DNA of 35,331 nucleotides from Flavobacteriaceae bacterium (GTDB taxonomy: Bacteria > Bacteroidota > Bacteroidia > Flavobacteriales > Flavobacteriaceae). Position 1 is the stretch's first letter. Each line of letters begins with the position of its first letter. The stretch covers positions 1 to 35,331 of the forward strand of contig NZMG01000050.1 of NCBI GenBank assembly GCA_002694465.1, written 5' to 3'. A program made the translations under genes and the position numbers. The notes beneath the pieces were generated by a model. The model did not search any database. It saw only the letters and a list, made by a program, of their open reading frames with translations, and was not told where the DNA came from. Shown here in pieces: positions 32,885 to 35,331 of this stretch.

Positions 32885-33586
32885 TTAATGGGATATTATA
32901 TTTTTATAATAATATCTAGATAACGAGTTAGGGGTTGCTCCAAACCATTTTTTTAAATGAATAATAAAAAAGTGAAACTGAAGCTTTATAGTACCATTGT
33001 TTTGATATCTTCTGGCGGAGGTAGTTACATAATCTTTAATAATTGTGAAATGAAATTGATCGTAGATACGGTTTATGAACTCACAATCTTCATAGACGGT
33101 ATATGCTTCGTTAAAACCCTTTAGCTTTCGAAATAATTCTGAAGTAATAAAAAGGGTTTGATCGCCTCCTCGACAACTTTTAAAATTAAAACGAGTGAAC
33201 CATTGTGACATTTTTAAAATAGGATGCTGGCTATCAAATTTCATACGGAAACAACCGGCTAGGTTTCCTTTTCGTATTTCATAAATTATTTGAGAATCGA
33301 AATGATATGGTAATACTGTATCTGCGTGAAGAAAATAGAGTATTTCTCCCGTAGCATTCCCAGCACCTAAATTCATTTGCTTGGCACGTCCTTTATCCGA
33401 TTTTAAAATGACAAGAGGTAGTTTTTCAGAAAACTGAAATGCAAGATCAAGGGTAGCATCAGTACTGCCTCCATCCACCATAATGATTTCAGAAATATTT
33501 TGAAGGCTAGCTTTTTCAGCAATATCATTCAACAGTGTAGAAATTGTTGAAGCTTCATTTAGTACAGGAATGATAATGCTAATCAT
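32885..33586 (-). CDS. GT2 glycosyltransferase, TIGR04283 (arsenosugar biosynthesis) type
   Basis: A 233-residue GT-A enzyme with IIIPVLNEASTI, MVDGGSTDAT, DKGRAKQMNLGA and EILYFLHADTVLP, followed by GGDQTLFI and YEDCEFINRI. The stretch GRAxQMNxGAxxAxGxxLxFLHADT is the signature of the TIGR04283 family, named for arsenosugar biosynthesis. No arsenic methyltransferase or ArsS radical SAM gene is in the window, so the actual substrate is open. It ends in a 258-bp AT-rich gap and starts 18 bp after the DUF547 gene, so both are likely in one transcript. Confidence 0.88.
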   Translation of the reverse strand: MISIIIPVLNEASTISTLLNDIAEKASLQNISEIIMVDGGSTDATLDLAFQFSEKLPLVILKSDKGRAKQMNLGAGNATGEILYFLHADTVLPYHFDSQIIYEIRKGNLAGCFRMKFDSQHPILKMSQWFTRFNFKSCRGGDQTLFITSELFRKLKGFNEAYTVYEDCEFINRIYDQFHFTIIKDYVTTSARRYQNNGTIKLQFHFFIIHLKKWFGATPNSLSRYYYKNIISH

Positions 33587-33604
33587 ATCCTCAAATATAA
33601 CGAA

Positions 33605-34405
33605 CTAATATTGTTCATTTAAATCCCAATCGTATTCAAAATATGTAATCGTAGCATTGGGGTTTATTTTTATTTTTTTGAACAAATAGGCATTAACGTA
33701 AGCAATCACGTCATTTTTTCCATTTATGACATAGTCTTTTTTGTACCAATCAAAAATCTTAGAAAGTTTAAGATGGGTTATACCAATGTCATTTTTGGGT
33801 CCATTAATGAACGACCGAGTTACTTTGTCTAATTGCGCATCTATTTTATCGGCGGTAAAGGCTTCATTGAGTAAATCGGGACAAGAAAAGGATGCACAGT
33901 TAATCGCAAAATGAATTCTAGGTTCATTCATTTTACGTAAAATACCGTTTTCAATACCACCAAGGGATAATGTTTTATCTCCTATGGGGACAATAGCTTT
34001 TGTCCAAGCGCCACTAATATCTTTAATGCTTTTTACCGGATAGTTATCCAATATTAAATCTACAGTGTATGCATTGTAAGTATTGATGTAATAGGCCAAC
34101 AATTCCTGAACACTCCAAGCTTCTGTAGGAACATTTTCAGAAAGCATTTTTAAATAACTATCTAATTGTGAACGATCCTTTAAAAAACCTTTATAGTCCA
34201 CTAATCCATTTTTATCAACGTGTTTTTTTAATAATGCATCCCATTGTGAATGATCTACCAAAGCTGTAACCGAAGACGATAGATCTTCTGTCACTTCTTT
34301 AACGGGTTGTCCTTGGCTGCTTAAACCAGCAGCAGAGAGTAAGGAGCAACTTTGGATTGTTTGTGAAAAAAATAGAATAGCAATAAGTTTAATGATAATT
34401 TTCAT
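33605..34405 (-). CDS. DUF547 lipoprotein
   Basis: A 266-residue protein with a lipoprotein signal (MKIIIKLIAILFFSQTIQSC, Cys20). The DUF547 domain (about 55-240) shows DYKGFLKDRSQLDSYL, AYYINTYNAYTV, GGIENGILR and HFAINCASFSCPDL. DUF547 has a transglutaminase/papain-like fold in structural surveys; conserved Asn/Cys residues are present, but activity is unknown. It often neighbours TIGR04283 glycosyltransferases in Bacteroidota. Located between the glycosyltransferase (18 bp) and the hydroxylase gene (32 bp) in the same direction, probably one operon. Confidence 0.87.
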   Translation of the reverse strand: MKIIIKLIAILFFSQTIQSCSLLSAAGLSSQGQPVKEVTEDLSSSVTALVDHSQWDALLKKHVDKNGLVDYKGFLKDRSQLDSYLKMLSENVPTEAWSVQELLAYYINTYNAYTVDLILDNYPVKSIKDISGAWTKAIVPIGDKTLSLGGIENGILRKMNEPRIHFAINCASFSCPDLLNEAFTADKIDAQLDKVTRSFINGPKNDIGITHLKLSKIFDWYKKDYVINGKNDVIAYVNAYLFKKIKINPNATITYFEYDWDLNEQY

Positions 34406-34437
34406 CTTGTTTGTTTTAAATCTATGTACGGAAAAAC

Positions 34438-35322
34438 CTATTCTTTGGTTTTTAAGGGATATAATTCCTGATGGATAAAATCCTTTGGAAAATCTTCATC
34501 ACCCAAAAAACCTAATGGAATGTCTCTTCCATCATACGGGACGTGGTTTGTTCCAAATAGGTAATCCCATATACTTAGGCTTAGTCCAAAGTTCACGCCA
34601 TACTTTACAGTGTCGGGAAGTTTTTTTGCGTGATGCCAAATATGCATCTTTGGATTGTTAAAAACATACTTTAAAAAACCATAATCCCATCCTAAATTAG
34701 CATGATTAAGGTGCCCAATGGCAAGTGCTGTAAAATGCACAATAGCAACAGACTCTACTGTAAATCCGCCAATAATAGCCAATGGAATGTATAACATGGA
34801 CTTATATACGATAGGTTCCATCCAATGATAGCGAAGATGTGCTGCAAAGCCCATTTCTTTTACCGAATGATGCACTTTGTGAAAATTCCAAAGAAAGGGG
34901 ATTCTATGTAATAGCCTGTGGGTATTCCATTGCACAAAGTCTGAAACAATAAAAAAGATAAATAAGCCCAATCCCCACGGAAGGTCATTCAGATTTAATA
35001 ACTGAAACTTGGAAACCGAAAGTCCAAATAGTGACAGAAAATCATTAAATAAAGCTTCGGCCGTGTTGGAAAGGAAAATGAGAACAATGAGATTTAGAAG
35101 GAAAAAATTGAAAAACATATAGAAGGTATCCAGCCAAAAATCCTTTCTGAACACTTTCTGATTTTTCCGCCAGGGGAATAACAATTCCAATCCCCAAACT
35201 ACCAACGAAACAAGGATTAATCCGTAGAAATAATTTTCCCAATGAAAACGGGTAATTTCATCAAGTAAATAGTTAAAATATCCTTGATACGAACTTTTAA
35301 ATATTTCAAGATACTTTTCCAT
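34438..35322 (-). CDS. Sterol desaturase/fatty acid hydroxylase superfamily membrane protein
   Basis: A 294-residue protein with four or five transmembrane segments and the diiron histidine boxes of the family: HRLLH (His135, His139), HKVHH (His148, 151, 152), and HIWHH (His227, 230, 231), plus HLNHANLGWD (His204, 207). These enzymes hydroxylate or desaturate lipids such as fatty acids, sterols or carotenoids using oxygen. It is first in the unit with the DUF547 and TIGR04283 genes. The 9 bases beyond its ATG reach the window edge, so the promoter is not visible. Confidence 0.9.
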   Translation of the reverse strand: MEKYLEIFKSSYQGYFNYLLDEITRFHWENYFYGLILVSLVVWGLELLFPWRKNQKVFRKDFWLDTFYMFFNFFLLNLIVLIFLSNTAEALFNDFLSLFGLSVSKFQLLNLNDLPWGLGLFIFFIVSDFVQWNTHRLLHRIPFLWNFHKVHHSVKEMGFAAHLRYHWMEPIVYKSMLYIPLAIIGGFTVESVAIVHFTALAIGHLNHANLGWDYGFLKYVFNNPKMHIWHHAKKLPDTVKYGVNFGLSLSIWDYLFGTNHVPYDGRDIPLGFLGDEDFPKDFIHQELYPLKTKE

Positions 35323-35331
35323 ATTAACAAC

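Overview
The window looks like chromosomal DNA of a marine-type member of the Flavobacteriaceae (Bacteroidota). It is AT-rich. It has two proteins with C-terminal type IX secretion (T9SS) sorting domains, several TAnnTTTG promoter boxes typical of Bacteroidota, a mevalonate-pathway cluster with a GGGP-synthase-type UbiA enzyme, flavobacterial speA-speB genes with a deoxyhypusine-synthase-like gene, and many lipoproteins. I see no rRNA, tRNA, insertion sequence, phage or CRISPR array. No genus can be named from the sequence alone.

Layout. 1-9.6 kb, minus strand: an ECF sigma factor, a membrane anti-sigma-like protein with periplasmic TPRs, and a large secreted, membrane-anchored TPR-CHAT (caspase-like) protein form one tight operon. 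Downstream lie a T9SS-exported subtilisin-like protease, a transglutaminase-fold protein paired with a small membrane protein, and an edge-truncated YadA-head-like surface protein. 9.7-14.5 kb: mevalonate genes (diphosphomevalonate decarboxylase, mevalonate kinase) and a UbiA prenyltransferase, interrupted by a T9SS protein and ending at a mini zinc-ribbon gene. 14.5-16.3 kb: a 21-bp tandem repeat array, an RsuA/RluB-type protein lacking the catalytic Asp, and a structured intergenic region. 16.3-20 kb: a four-gene polyamine operon with a terminator. 20-24.2 kb: a VOC protein, a GT-C glycosyltransferase, a TolB-like lipoprotein and an M28 peptidase. 24.2-31.2 kb, minus strand: an FAD oxidoreductase, a membrane 4Fe-4S protein, two GT2 glycosyltransferases and two tandem LpxR-like proteins. 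31.3-35.3 kb: a GH113-like lipoprotein, a small secreted protein, a TIGR04283-type glycosyltransferase, a DUF547 lipoprotein and a sterol-desaturase-family membrane hydroxylase.

Main discovery. Three minus-strand transcription units, the sigma/anti-sigma/CHAT operon, the subtilase and the transglutaminase-like pair, each carry the same element upstream: TGATGACATT, exactly 12 nt, then CGATG. It lies 33-67 nt before the start codon and occurs nowhere else I found in the window. The simplest reading is the -35/-10 promoter of the ECF sigma encoded here. That makes sigma, anti-sigma, caspase-like CHAT protein, exported protease and transglutaminase-like protein one self-activating regulon. The CHAT and anti-sigma TPR parts are both predicted to be periplasmic, so proteolytic control of sigma release is a testable idea, comparable to but distinct from the TPR-CHAT/sigma arrangement of type III-E CRISPR systems.
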